Shown: piece by piece, positions 49,725 through 58,050 of the stretch
How positions within the stretch are numbered: the stretch's first letter is position 1
Layout of the letters: each line of letters opens with the position of its first letter
NCBI RefSeq assembly: GCF_012847295.1
Contig: NZ_JABBDY010000002.1
Coordinates: 744,001-808,000 of the forward strand
Direction of reading: 5' to 3'
Length of the DNA stretch: 64,000 nucleotides
DNA from: Microbacterium sp. MF43
GTDB lineage: Bacteria; Actinomycetota; Actinomycetes; Actinomycetales; Microbacteriaceae
Translations under genes and position numbers: made by a program
The notes under the pieces: model-generated
What the model was told of the DNA's origin: nothing
The model's input: only the letters and a program-made list of their open reading frames with translations
Database searches by the model: none

Positions 49725-50485
49725 GTTGCTCGCATGCGTAATCCGGCCATTCCGCCATCGACCTCGAGATTCGCTCCGGTCGTGGAGCCCGCGAGGGGAC
49801 TGAGTAGATACCCGACCGCGGCAGCTACCTCCTCCGGCGCGACGAGCCGTCCGTGTGGTTGCCGGGACTCGAGCGCCCGCAGCTCCGCCGCGCCGTCTTT
49901 CGCCTGAGCGAGCAAGCGATCAACCCATTCCGTACTAACCGTGCCGGGACTGACCGCGTTGACGCGAATGCCTTCTCGGACATGATCGGCGGCCATGGCG
50001 CGTGTGAGCGCAAGAATTGCTCCCTTGCTCGCGCTATACAACGCTCTGTCGGGCAAGCCCGCGGTGGCCGCGATGGATGCCATGTTGACGATGCAAGCGC
50101 GAGACGATTTACGTAGCTCGGGAAGAGCGGCGCGGATCACGCGTACAGCGCCCATCAGATTAACGTCAAGTACCCGGTGCCACGTCGCGAAATCGTTGTC
50201 GAGCACAGTGCCTTGCGCGCCTATACCCGCGTTGTTCACGAGAGCGTCCAGCCCAGACATACTGTGGACGGCAGCGTCGACCGCAGACAGAACGGCCTCC
50301 TCGTCGCGAACATCCGCTTCGAAGCCTTCGAGTGTGGCGGGAACCGTGTCGACGCGAAGATCAATGATCCTGACCACGGCTCCTCGATCCGCCAGGTGGC
50401 GAGCGGTACATAAGCCGATGCCGGCCGCGCCGCCGGTGACGATCACGCGCATGCCGGCGACGTCGTTGACGAGAGGAACGCTCAC
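49721..50485 (-). CDS. SDR oxidoreductase, candidate 2-keto-3-deoxy-L-fuconate dehydrogenase
   Basis: 254 aa from a GTG at 50485 overlapping the FAH-family stop. NAD-binding TGGAAGIG (~18-25), NNAGIGAQG, catalytic NMASIAATAGLPDRALYSASKG with the Tyr-Ser-Ala-Ser-Lys set, and a normal C-terminus VDGGMAGL. Sits between a FAH-family hydrolase and a fuconolactonase, the arrangement seen in non-phosphorylating L-fucose pathways, where an SDR oxidises 2-keto-3-deoxy-L-fuconate at C4. Specificity is inferred from context. Confidence 0.9.
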   Translation of the reverse strand: MSVPLVNDVAGMRVIVTGGAAGIGLCTARHLADRGAVVRIIDLRVDTVPATLEGFEADVRDEEAVLSAVDAAVHSMSGLDALVNNAGIGAQGTVLDNDFATWHRVLDVNLMGAVRVIRAALPELRKSSRACIVNMASIAATAGLPDRALYSASKGAILALTRAMAADHVREGIRVNAVSPGTVSTEWVDRLLAQAKDGAAELRALESRQPHGRLVAPEEVAAAVGYLLSPLAGSTTGANLEVDGGMAGLRMRAT

Positions 50486-51324
50486 GAATCCATCACCTGC
50501 TGTCGCTGCCGCCCGAGCCCCTCGATCTCGACTTCGACCACATCGCCCGCTCGGAGATAGGGGCGGGGCTCGGGGTGGCCCAATGCGACGCCGGCGGGGG
50601 TGCCTGTGTTGACGACATCACCGGGGTGAAGAACCATGAACTGGCTGATATAGTGAACGATCTCGAACACACTGAAGACCATGTCGGCGGTCGTGCCGTA
50701 CTGCCGCCGCACTCCGTTCACCCAAAGCGAGAGCCGCAGGTCTTGCGGATCCGCAATCTCGTCTCGCGTCACAAGCCAGGGGCCCAGCGGGTTGAAGGTC
50801 TCGGCATTCTTGCCCTTGTCCCACTGCCCGCCTCTCTCCAGCTGGAACTCACGCTCCGACACATCGTGAGAGATCGTGTACCCCGCGATGACCGATTCAG
50901 CGGCAGACACGGTGGGGAGATACTGCGCCCGCTGCCCGATCACCACTGCAAGTTCCACCTCCCAGTCCGTCTTGCGGCTGCCCCGCGGGATCAGCACGTT
51001 ATCGTCCGGACCGACGACCGTGTCTGCAGCCTTGAGGAAGAGCACTGGCTCCGCGGGAACTTGAGCGCCGCTCTCCCGAGCGTGGTCTCGGTAATTCAGG
51101 CCGACGCAAACGATCTTGCCGGGACGGATCGGCGGCCCGAATCGACCGGGGGGTTGCAACACGGGAAGACCCGGTCGTTCAAGGTGTTGACGGATCGTCG
51201 CGATCGTCGCCGACATGTCTGAACCGGGAAGATCCCGAGTCAGATGTCCGATATCTCTCCAGACGGTTCCATCGAATACAGCGGGCGTCTCGTCACCAGG
51301 TGGACCAATTCTCGCGAACCTCAT
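50482..51324 (-). CDS. FAH-family hydrolase, candidate 2,4-diketo-3-deoxy-L-fuconate hydrolase
   Basis: 280 aa from the ATG at 51324 with GGGAAGAG upstream. FAH signatures: GKIVCVGLNYRDHARESG, PVLFLKAADTVVGP, DWEVELAVVIGQRA with acidic metal ligands, GYTISHDVSEREFQ and VNTGTPAGVALG. The enzymes split 1,3-diketo acids. In this operon cleavage of 2,4-diketo-3-deoxy-L-fuconate to pyruvate and L-lactate is the expected last step. It overlaps the SDR gene by 4 nt. Confidence 0.92.
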   Translation of the reverse strand: MRFARIGPPGDETPAVFDGTVWRDIGHLTRDLPGSDMSATIATIRQHLERPGLPVLQPPGRFGPPIRPGKIVCVGLNYRDHARESGAQVPAEPVLFLKAADTVVGPDDNVLIPRGSRKTDWEVELAVVIGQRAQYLPTVSAAESVIAGYTISHDVSEREFQLERGGQWDKGKNAETFNPLGPWLVTRDEIADPQDLRLSLWVNGVRRQYGTTADMVFSVFEIVHYISQFMVLHPGDVVNTGTPAGVALGHPEPRPYLRAGDVVEVEIEGLGRQRQQVMDS

Positions 51325-51340
51325 TGGCTCTTCCCTCTCC

Positions 51341-52375
51341 TCATGACGCGGTCCGTGCCACGTCGGCATCAAGGACGCTCGCGGCCGCGCCGATCAGCGG
51401 TGCGAGTGATCCTGTCGTCGCCCTCCGGAAGGTCACGAGTCGCGAGTAGTCCACTACCGTTGCCCGTTCGGTTGCCTCCCGGACCATGTCGACGTAGTCG
51501 GTCGCGACCTCAGCGAACCCTCCCCCAACCACCACAGTGTCGAGGTCCAAGAACGTTGCCGCATTAGCCACCGCTTGACCGATAGCCTCGGCCGATCGGC
51601 GCACGGCCGCGACTGCGATCGTGTCCCTTTGAGCGTACGATGCCGCGAGTTCTTCGCCGCTGCTCCCGACCCAGCCCCGTCGTTGTGCCCATCTCACCGT
51701 GCTCGGCCCCGATGCCAGTCTCTCAACCGTCCCCAAGTGCGAGTGTCGTCCGCGTGAACGCCGAATCTTAGTCTGGCCGATGTGGCCGGCGTTTCCCGAT
51801 CGGCCGACCATACAGCGTCCGTGGACAATCAGCCCGCCACCGACGCCGGTTGACACGACTACCGCTAACCCGTTGTTGGAGTTCCGCAGGGCCCCTACCC
51901 AATGTTCAGCGACGGCGAAGCATGCGCCATCAAGCGCGACGTGCACGGGACCATCGACGACACCCGCGAAGATTCGGCCGAGCGGGAGATCCACGAGCGC
52001 TGGCAGGTTGAGCGGCGAGGTCATGCGGCGCTCGACGTCGACAGGACCCGCCGTGCTTACTCCGACGCCGATCAGGCGGGCACCCCCGGGCAGGCAGTCC
52101 GCGGCGTCCTCGGCAACGCCAACGATCGTGGCCTCTAGTGCGTCCCGCGACCGATGCCGACCGGTCGGCCGTTTGCGGAGGCTCTCGGCCAGCACCTCGC
52201 CGCGGCGACCGACGAGAGCGGCCTGCACTTTCGTACCGCCGAGATCCACAGCGAGGACGAGGTCCCCTGGCGGCTGCGGTGCATACGCGGCGTCAGCATC
52301 CGTCGCTAACGCGACCTCGAACCGATCGGAGCCCGAATCGCCGGAGGGTGCGATCGCCCTTTCCGTCAGCATCAT
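51341..52375 (-). CDS. ROK-family sugar kinase-like protein without the zinc cysteines
   Basis: 344 aa from the ATG at 52375 overlapping the aldo/keto reductase stop (ATGA); a ~40-residue N-terminal extension precedes the ATPase domain. LAVDLGGTKVQAALV binds ATP phosphate; VSTGVGGGLIVHG and VVVGGGFAEV are the further actin-fold blocks. The usual ROK zinc motif (His then CxCGxxGC) is replaced by GQTKIRRSRGRHSHLGTVE, so all the cysteines and the His are gone. The operon's oxidative route needs no kinase, so it may act on a second sugar such as mannose released by the GH2 enzyme, or serve as a sensor. Confidence 0.85.
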   Translation of the reverse strand: MMLTERAIAPSGDSGSDRFEVALATDADAAYAPQPPGDLVLAVDLGGTKVQAALVGRRGEVLAESLRKRPTGRHRSRDALEATIVGVAEDAADCLPGGARLIGVGVSTAGPVDVERRMTSPLNLPALVDLPLGRIFAGVVDGPVHVALDGACFAVAEHWVGALRNSNNGLAVVVSTGVGGGLIVHGRCMVGRSGNAGHIGQTKIRRSRGRHSHLGTVERLASGPSTVRWAQRRGWVGSSGEELAASYAQRDTIAVAAVRRSAEAIGQAVANAATFLDLDTVVVGGGFAEVATDYVDMVREATERATVVDYSRLVTFRRATTGSLAPLIGAAASVLDADVARTAS

Positions 52376-53358
52376 GGCCGCCCTGCGGGCGCAGCGATCA
52401 CACCGGCAGTCTCCAGCGCCGCCCAGAGTTGCTCTGGGATCGGGGCGTGATAGCGGGCTAGCATCGAGTCGACCTGAGAGGCGTCCCGTGCTCCCGCGAC
52501 AACTGAAACCACGGCCGGGTGCCGGAGGGGGAACTGTACGGCAGCGGACGGCGCCGCTGTTCCATAGCGCTGGCAAATCTCGTGCACTCGCGCGGCCAGC
52601 CGGAGCATCTCCGCTTGCGCCGGAGCGTAGTCGAAGTTCGCGGTCGGATCGAGGACATCGGTGCTGAGAAGCCCCGAGTTATACACCGCAGCAGCGATGA
52701 CACCCACCTGTCGATCCGTCGCCTGATCGAGTAGCTGCTCCTGAGCACCCTGGTCAAGCAGGGTGTACCGACCGGCGATCATCACCACGTCGACGTCGAA
52801 ATCTCGAATGAACCGCGCGGGCATCTCAACTTGATTCATGGCAACGCCGACTGCGCGCACAGCGCCCTCATCCCGGAGTTCGATGAGCGCCGGCAGGCCC
52901 GTCGCTCGCGCCGCGGACTCATGATGGTCCGGGTCATGGAGAAAGGCGATGTCGATCGAATCCAGGCCGAGACGCGCGAGGCTGTTCTCCACCGATCGCA
53001 AGACGCCGTCGCGCGAGAAGTCCCAAACTCGCTCATGAGTCGCGGGCACGGCGAACGCCTCGACATCCATCCGGTTATCGCCGCCCGGAACCGGCTTGAG
53101 GAGGCGTCCCACCTTGGTCGACACAATGTAGTCAGAACGCGATCGCGCCCGCAGAGCTTGGCCCAACCGGCGCTCAGCCAGGCCCAGACCATAGTGAGGG
53201 GCAGTGTCGAAGTACCGAACACCGCCCCCCCATGCAGTATCAACCGCTGCGCGTGCATCCTCGTCGGTCGTCGCGCGATACAGATTTCCGAGCTGGGCGG
53301 TCCCGAGCCCCACCTCCGTCAACGCGAGACCCCTAGACAGCAAACGCCGATCAATCAT
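52372..53358 (-). CDS. Aldo/keto reductase, candidate L-fucose dehydrogenase
   Basis: 328 aa from the ATG at 53358 (ATGA overlap with the GH29 stop). Catalytic tetrad: Asp51 and Tyr56 in FDTAPHYGLG, Lys82 in VSTKVGR and His in IAFLHDPDH. The sequence belongs to the D-threo-aldose 1-dehydrogenase/L-fucose dehydrogenase group, with KPVPGG and VYNSGLLS. It would oxidise L-fucose to the lactone with NAD(P). A decayed relative lies at 48091-48365. Confidence 0.9.
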   Translation of the reverse strand: MIDRRLLSRGLALTEVGLGTAQLGNLYRATTDEDARAAVDTAWGGGVRYFDTAPHYGLGLAERRLGQALRARSRSDYIVSTKVGRLLKPVPGGDNRMDVEAFAVPATHERVWDFSRDGVLRSVENSLARLGLDSIDIAFLHDPDHHESAARATGLPALIELRDEGAVRAVGVAMNQVEMPARFIRDFDVDVVMIAGRYTLLDQGAQEQLLDQATDRQVGVIAAAVYNSGLLSTDVLDPTANFDYAPAQAEMLRLAARVHEICQRYGTAAPSAAVQFPLRHPAVVSVVAGARDASQVDSMLARYHAPIPEQLWAALETAGVIAAPAGRP

Positions 53359-54680
53359 GCCTTCAACTCCGTCCTCAGCGGCAGCGCCACGACCTCCACG
53401 CCATCTCCGGGCACGATCACGTCCAATCCCTCCGCGACCCCCGCGATCTCGACCGCGCGACCGGAAAGCGCTCGACCCCGCCGCACGTCTACAGCGTCCA
53501 CCCGAAGGCGCAACCGAACGGGCCCGCGGCCTCGCTCGAAAAACACGAAGAGTGTTCGAGAATCGGTCGTCCACCGCACCCACGGGTCGTCGCGACTATC
53601 GGCCATATCGCTCGCAAGGGCGCGCGAAGCGTATATGGCATCGGCATTGGTGCTCAACCACGCGCCCAAGCGGCGAAGTGGGTCACGCTGTGCGGCGGGA
53701 ACATTCCCGGCTGCGTCCGGCCCGACGTTCAGTAGCAGGTTTCCGCCGCGGGCGACGACGTCGACCAAGCAACGGATAAGCGCATCACCGCTCAAGACGT
53801 GAGCGGATGTCTCGCGAGCGTTGTATCCGAAAGAATACCCCAGCCCTCGCGTGTGCTCAAACAATCCGACCTCGCGCTCCCGGCGGCTCTGGTACTCACT
53901 TGTGGCGAAGTCGGAGAAGGGAACCCCCCACCTGTCATTCACAAGTCCCTCAGGCACGGCAGCGAAGTAGTCGCGGAACAACCGCGGCAATCCAAACGAC
54001 GTGTCCTCTTTGCCTGCGTCGGGCCAGTCGATGTCGTTCCAGAGCACATCGGGCCGATACTTCGCGATGAGATCCGACACGTGTGAAAAGGCGTAGCGCG
54101 CGTAGCCGACATCCCGCGGTCTGGTTGCGTACATCTCCTCATGCGACCGGATGGGCGGCGTCGGGGCCGCGGTCCAGTCCAGTCCGCCGGAGTAGTAAGT
54201 CCCGAACCGGAGGCCATGCCTTCGAGCAGCCCCGGCGATCTCCGCAATGAGATCTCTGCGCGGCCCTCGTCTGACGGCGTTTCGTTCGCCGGTGCTGGGC
54301 GCGTCCCACAGCGGAACGCCGTCGTGGTGCTTCGTGGTAGGTATGACATAACGCGCCCCGCACTCGCGGAACTCCCTCATCATCGCGTCGGGATCAAAGG
54401 ACTCGGCGCGCCACTGGTCGAGGAATCTGTCGTACTCGAACCCACCCCAGACGGCTAGGTGGTGCTCGTGGGCGGGGCTCCCCGAGATCTGAATCGTATT
54501 GGCGTACCACTCGGCGTATGGATTGTGCCTGAACCAGAACTGGGGATCGACAGCGCCGAGTTCCCCGCTCAGCTCCGCCCACGCAGGTACAGAATACGGT
54601 CCCCAGTGAATGAAGATGCCGAGCTTCGCGTCCTCAAACCAACCGGGGGGCTTCCGCGGGGGAAAGGGATCAAGCTCCAC
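53355..54680 (-). CDS. GH29 alpha-L-fucosidase (cytoplasmic)
   Basis: 441 aa from the GTG at 54680 (AGGGG 9 nt upstream), overlapping the GH2 stop by 11 nt; a GTG at 54725 would add 15 residues. Family blocks: WFEDAKLGIFIHWGPYSVPAW, here shortened to GIFIHWGPYSVPAW, RYVIPTTKHHDGVPLWD, FGTYYSGGLDW. The nucleophile is Asp216 in DVLWNDIDWP, and LLLNVGPDAAG closes the barrel. There is no signal peptide, so it acts on imported fucosides, releasing L-fucose for the reductase encoded next. Confidence 0.93.
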   Translation of the reverse strand: MELDPFPPRKPPGWFEDAKLGIFIHWGPYSVPAWAELSGELGAVDPQFWFRHNPYAEWYANTIQISGSPAHEHHLAVWGGFEYDRFLDQWRAESFDPDAMMREFRECGARYVIPTTKHHDGVPLWDAPSTGERNAVRRGPRRDLIAEIAGAARRHGLRFGTYYSGGLDWTAAPTPPIRSHEEMYATRPRDVGYARYAFSHVSDLIAKYRPDVLWNDIDWPDAGKEDTSFGLPRLFRDYFAAVPEGLVNDRWGVPFSDFATSEYQSRREREVGLFEHTRGLGYSFGYNARETSAHVLSGDALIRCLVDVVARGGNLLLNVGPDAAGNVPAAQRDPLRRLGAWLSTNADAIYASRALASDMADSRDDPWVRWTTDSRTLFVFFERGRGPVRLRLRVDAVDVRRGRALSGRAVEIAGVAEGLDVIVPGDGVEVVALPLRTELKA

Positions 54681-57141
54681 GCGGACGGGCCCCTGCCACG
54701 AGCTGGTTCGCGGACCGGAGAACACGCGGGTCGGCGAGCTGGTCTACGGTGAGCGCCTGCTTCGTGGAAATCGTGATGACCACTGATTCTCCCGGCAACA
54801 GCGTGGTGAGCAGGGTGTCCACGCGAGCCTCGGGATCGATTTTGTCCACCAAGAGCGCGAGATCGCGGATGAGCACGGCCGCAGTGACCCGCAAGATGTA
54901 GCCACCATCGATTGCATCCAGTGCGAGATCGCACCGCGGGGTCTCGAGTGCGGTGTGCCGATAATCGGAGAAGAACCACAACGCCCTCTCGTCGCCGACA
55001 ACAACTTCAACGAACTCCTCGCCAGCGGATCCGGGAGTGCCGACGCGCGTCTCGATCACCACCCGCGCGGCTGCGCGTCCTTGAACGTCGACGCCCTGGC
55101 GCTGGGCGGCCAGCACGTCCCCGTGGTAGTTCCGTCTCCTGACGATCAGTTCCCCAAGCCACGTGGGTTCCAGGTGGTTGGACAATCCGACGGCAAGCGA
55201 GTCTCCGTCGGGCTCGATCGTGATGAGTCGGTCCTTATAGGCCGCCCGAAGCGCATAAAGGAGCGGCTTCGGTCGGCCGCCGTAGTCGATGGCTGACCAG
55301 GACGTCACGGGCCATGAGTCGTTCAGCTGCCAGACGATGCTCCCCATGCAGGATGGTTCAAGAAATCTGAAGTGTTCAACAGCGACCCGAACGGCAACCG
55401 CCTGGTTGAGGGACATGGCCCAGTGCCAGTCCTCCATATCGTCAGGCAGGACGAAATGGTCGACGAGACCGTCAGTGAGCTTGAAGTTGCCGATCGAAGC
55501 CTTTTGGTGGACAAGCATTCCAGGTGATTCGGGGGTGAGCGGGTCGTCCTCAACGGAGCCGGAAAGAGTCGCCCACGTCGGCGGACCCTGCCAACCGAAT
55601 TCGGAGACGAATCTTGGTCGGTACGTGCGGTAATCCGGGTAATCCCGGGTGTTCCACAGATCCCAGATGTGCACGGTGCCATGAGCGGGGTCGTTCGCGG
55701 CGTGCGTACCCCCGGGGCTGAAAGGACTTCCCGGCGTGTAAACGATCTGCGGGGCCATTTCGGCGCAGATTTCTGGGAGCATCCGGTGATAGTAGTCGGC
55801 ACCCCATGTTCTACCCTGGAGTCGTCCCTGCCACTTCCACTCCTCGTACCCCCACAGATTCTCATTGTTGCCGTTGAGCACGACGAGGGAGGGATGCTTC
55901 GAGATTCTCCCGACGTTGTCTCGCGCCTCTGCCTCGATCTCCGCTGAGAGTTCGGGGTCTTCAGAGTATGCGGCGCAGGCGAAGAGGAAATCCTGCCAGA
56001 CGAGGACGCCTTGCTCGTCGCACTCGTCGAAGAAGTCGTCACTCTCGAAGATGCCGCCTCCCCACACACGCAGGAGGTTGATGTTCGCGAAGCGCGCCTG
56101 CCCCACCCTTTGCCGGTAGCGTGATCTGTCGACCCGATGTGGGAAGGTGTCGTCGGGAATCCAGTTTGCGCCGCGGACGAAGATAGCGCGGCCATTGACC
56201 ACCAGCCGGAACGCGGTGCCCTCGGCATCGACCTCTGTCTCGGCCAGGACGCTTCGGAAGCCCGTGCGGAAAGAGCGATGATCGATGATATGACCCGATG
56301 AGTCGAGAACCTCAACGCGGACCGTATAGAGGTGCTGCGGGCCGTGCCCGGCCGGCCACCAAAGTTTCGGAGAGGGGACGATGGCGCGAAGGACGTTGGC
56401 TGGCGCGTCTACGGGCTGGCGAGCGAGCTCGTCACCCTCCACAATGAGCCGCACAGATCCGCCATCTGGCGCGCCGGACACGTCGTAGACGACGTCCAGA
56501 AGACCGTTCTGGTCGACCAGTCTGGGCACGACGCGCACATCGCGGATTCGGCAAGACTCGTATGCGACGAGTTGGACGGACCGCCAGATTCCGCACGAGA
56601 CTGCATCGATCCCCCAGTCCCAACCGAAACTGCACGCCATTTTCCGGACCGCATTGTACGGGTGATGGTTAGCGTGCGGGCGGTAACCGAGTTCCTGACT
56701 GCGACGATCTGCGTACTTGACGGGCGACTCGAAGCTGACCACTAGTTCGTTCGATCCGTCCCGCAACAGGTTGCCCACGTCGAAGACGAATCGCCGGTGC
56801 ATGTTGCGGGTCACGCCGACGAGAGCCCCATTCAGGCGGATCGTCGCCACGGTATCAAGGCCGAAGAACTCGAGATCGACCTTCTGACCGCTTCTCCCAC
56901 TCCATTCGAAGCGGCGACGGAACTCCCAATCACACAGACCAATCCAGTGGAGCCGGCGCTCGTTGGTGCTGTAGAACGGGTCTTCAATGTGTCCGGCACG
57001 GAGTAGATCAGTGTGCACCGCGCCCGGGACCCGCGCCGGGATCCACCCCTCGCCGAGGTCGGAGGGTTGCGGGCCTGCGACCGCGCGGAGTTCCCAGTCG
57101 CCGTCCAACTTAGCGGTAGTCACTCTCAAGCTGGGCCCCAT
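54670..57141 (-). CDS. GH2 beta-mannosidase (cytoplasmic)
   Basis: 823 aa from the ATG at 57141 with GGAAGG upstream. GH2 sandwich, Ig-like and barrel domains in order; beta-mannosidase blocks FGWDWG, GWDWGIDAVSCGIW, GANWIPDDTFPHRV and RVWGGGIFESDDF. Acid/base is Glu427 in NGNNENLWGY and the nucleophile is Glu514 in VSEFGWQGP. There is no signal peptide. It removes beta-linked mannose from oligosaccharides; with GH29 this fits trimming of fucosylated N-glycan core fragments, though other beta-mannosides are possible. First gene of the seven-gene fucose operon. Confidence 0.92.
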   Translation of the reverse strand: MGPSLRVTTAKLDGDWELRAVAGPQPSDLGEGWIPARVPGAVHTDLLRAGHIEDPFYSTNERRLHWIGLCDWEFRRRFEWSGRSGQKVDLEFFGLDTVATIRLNGALVGVTRNMHRRFVFDVGNLLRDGSNELVVSFESPVKYADRRSQELGYRPHANHHPYNAVRKMACSFGWDWGIDAVSCGIWRSVQLVAYESCRIRDVRVVPRLVDQNGLLDVVYDVSGAPDGGSVRLIVEGDELARQPVDAPANVLRAIVPSPKLWWPAGHGPQHLYTVRVEVLDSSGHIIDHRSFRTGFRSVLAETEVDAEGTAFRLVVNGRAIFVRGANWIPDDTFPHRVDRSRYRQRVGQARFANINLLRVWGGGIFESDDFFDECDEQGVLVWQDFLFACAAYSEDPELSAEIEAEARDNVGRISKHPSLVVLNGNNENLWGYEEWKWQGRLQGRTWGADYYHRMLPEICAEMAPQIVYTPGSPFSPGGTHAANDPAHGTVHIWDLWNTRDYPDYRTYRPRFVSEFGWQGPPTWATLSGSVEDDPLTPESPGMLVHQKASIGNFKLTDGLVDHFVLPDDMEDWHWAMSLNQAVAVRVAVEHFRFLEPSCMGSIVWQLNDSWPVTSWSAIDYGGRPKPLLYALRAAYKDRLITIEPDGDSLAVGLSNHLEPTWLGELIVRRRNYHGDVLAAQRQGVDVQGRAAARVVIETRVGTPGSAGEEFVEVVVGDERALWFFSDYRHTALETPRCDLALDAIDGGYILRVTAAVLIRDLALLVDKIDPEARVDTLLTTLLPGESVVITISTKQALTVDQLADPRVLRSANQLVAGARPRGA

Positions 57142-57230
57142 CCGTTGCCTTCCCCTTCTATTTGCCTGATCTCTTTCCCTGCAGACTCCTCGTCACAGGC
57201 CTGAAAAGGGATGTCCTCGAGCACCTCCAG

Positions 57231-57300
57231 CCTATACATAGGATGAATTTGGTGCAACCATCAGAATCGTCGAGACATCTTTCGCTGACGGCGTTACAAT
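57231..57300. promoter_or_regulatory. Divergent promoter of the fucose operon and its FCD regulator
   Basis: CCTATACATAGG (57231-57242, palindrome) and TGGTGCAACCA (57250-57260). The latter fits TNGTNNNACNA, the consensus half-site pattern of FadR/FCD regulators. For the regulator gene, GAGACA (57272-57277), 17 bp, TACAAT (57295-57300) form a promoter whose start would fall at or within a base or two of the ATG at 57307. Confidence 0.65.
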
Positions 57301-57306
57301 CATCGG

Positions 57307-58050
57307 ATGACCAATCTCCTGAGCGATCCGCTTGCGGCTGCCGAGCCGCGGGAGCAATCTCAAACGGATGTCGTCGTCGAGAGCGTGAAGGCCAGGATCC
57401 TCAGCGGCGAACTCCGCGCGGGCTCGAGGCTTCCCACCGAAAAGGATCTAGCAGTCGAATTCAAGGTGTCCAGGAGCTCTCTAAGAGAAGGAGTGCGCGC
57501 CCTCTGCATGATGGGGGTGCTCGAGACGCGGCAAGGCGACGGCACATATGTGACCGCGCTCGAACCGGGACTTCTGCTCGCGCCGATGAGCTTTCTCGTC
57601 GAGTTGTACACAGGGCCAGCGACCGCGCACCTACAGGCTGTGCGCCGCACATTGGAGACCGACGCTGCTAGCCGTGCGGCGCTCGCGATCACCGACGTTG
57701 AGCTGTCTCACGCCGAGAGTATCCTTAACGATTGCGAGGGCCTTATCGCTGCAAACGGTTTGGATCAGGTGGAACGATTCATCCGCGCGGACATGGCATT
57801 CCACCATGTGATCGCGAGAGCGTCTGGGAACCCCGTGCTCGAAGCGCTTATTGAGGCGCTTTCTTCCCGCACGATCCGCGACAGAATGCGGCGTGCCACC
57901 GTTGAGCACGGCGTTCTGGCTACGACTCACGCCGAGCACCAGGCCATACTTCACGCCCTGCGCGCACGCGACCCAGAGGCCGCACGATTCCGAATGGGCG
58001 CGCACCTGCTCGGTGTGGAGGACTTCATCCTGGATCATCCTGTGGCGTAG
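57307..58050 (+). CDS. GntR-family regulator, FCD subfamily, of the fucose locus
   Basis: 247 aa, ATG at 57307; there is no room for a ribosome site if transcription starts where the -10 box predicts, so a leaderless message is likely. Winged helix: VVESVKARILSGELRAGSRL and VSRSSLREGVRALCMMGVLE. FCD domain with metal-type residues in DMAFHHVIARASGNPVLE and TTHAEHQAILHAL. Divergent from the GH2-headed operon and overlapping by 16 nt at its end with the L-fuconate dehydratase gene. Likely represses both operons until a pathway acid binds. Confidence 0.9.
   Translation: MTNLLSDPLAAAEPREQSQTDVVVESVKARILSGELRAGSRLPTEKDLAVEFKVSRSSLREGVRALCMMGVLETRQGDGTYVTALEPGLLLAPMSFLVELYTGPATAHLQAVRRTLETDAASRAALAITDVELSHAESILNDCEGLIAANGLDQVERFIRADMAFHHVIARASGNPVLEALIEALSSRTIRDRMRRATVEHGVLATTHAEHQAILHALRARDPEAARFRMGAHLLGVEDFILDHPVA

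Noticed and set aside
49995-50612. Plus-strand 205-aa frame within the fucose operon
   Set aside because: Shadow of the SDR gene with low-complexity Ser/Arg/Thr composition.
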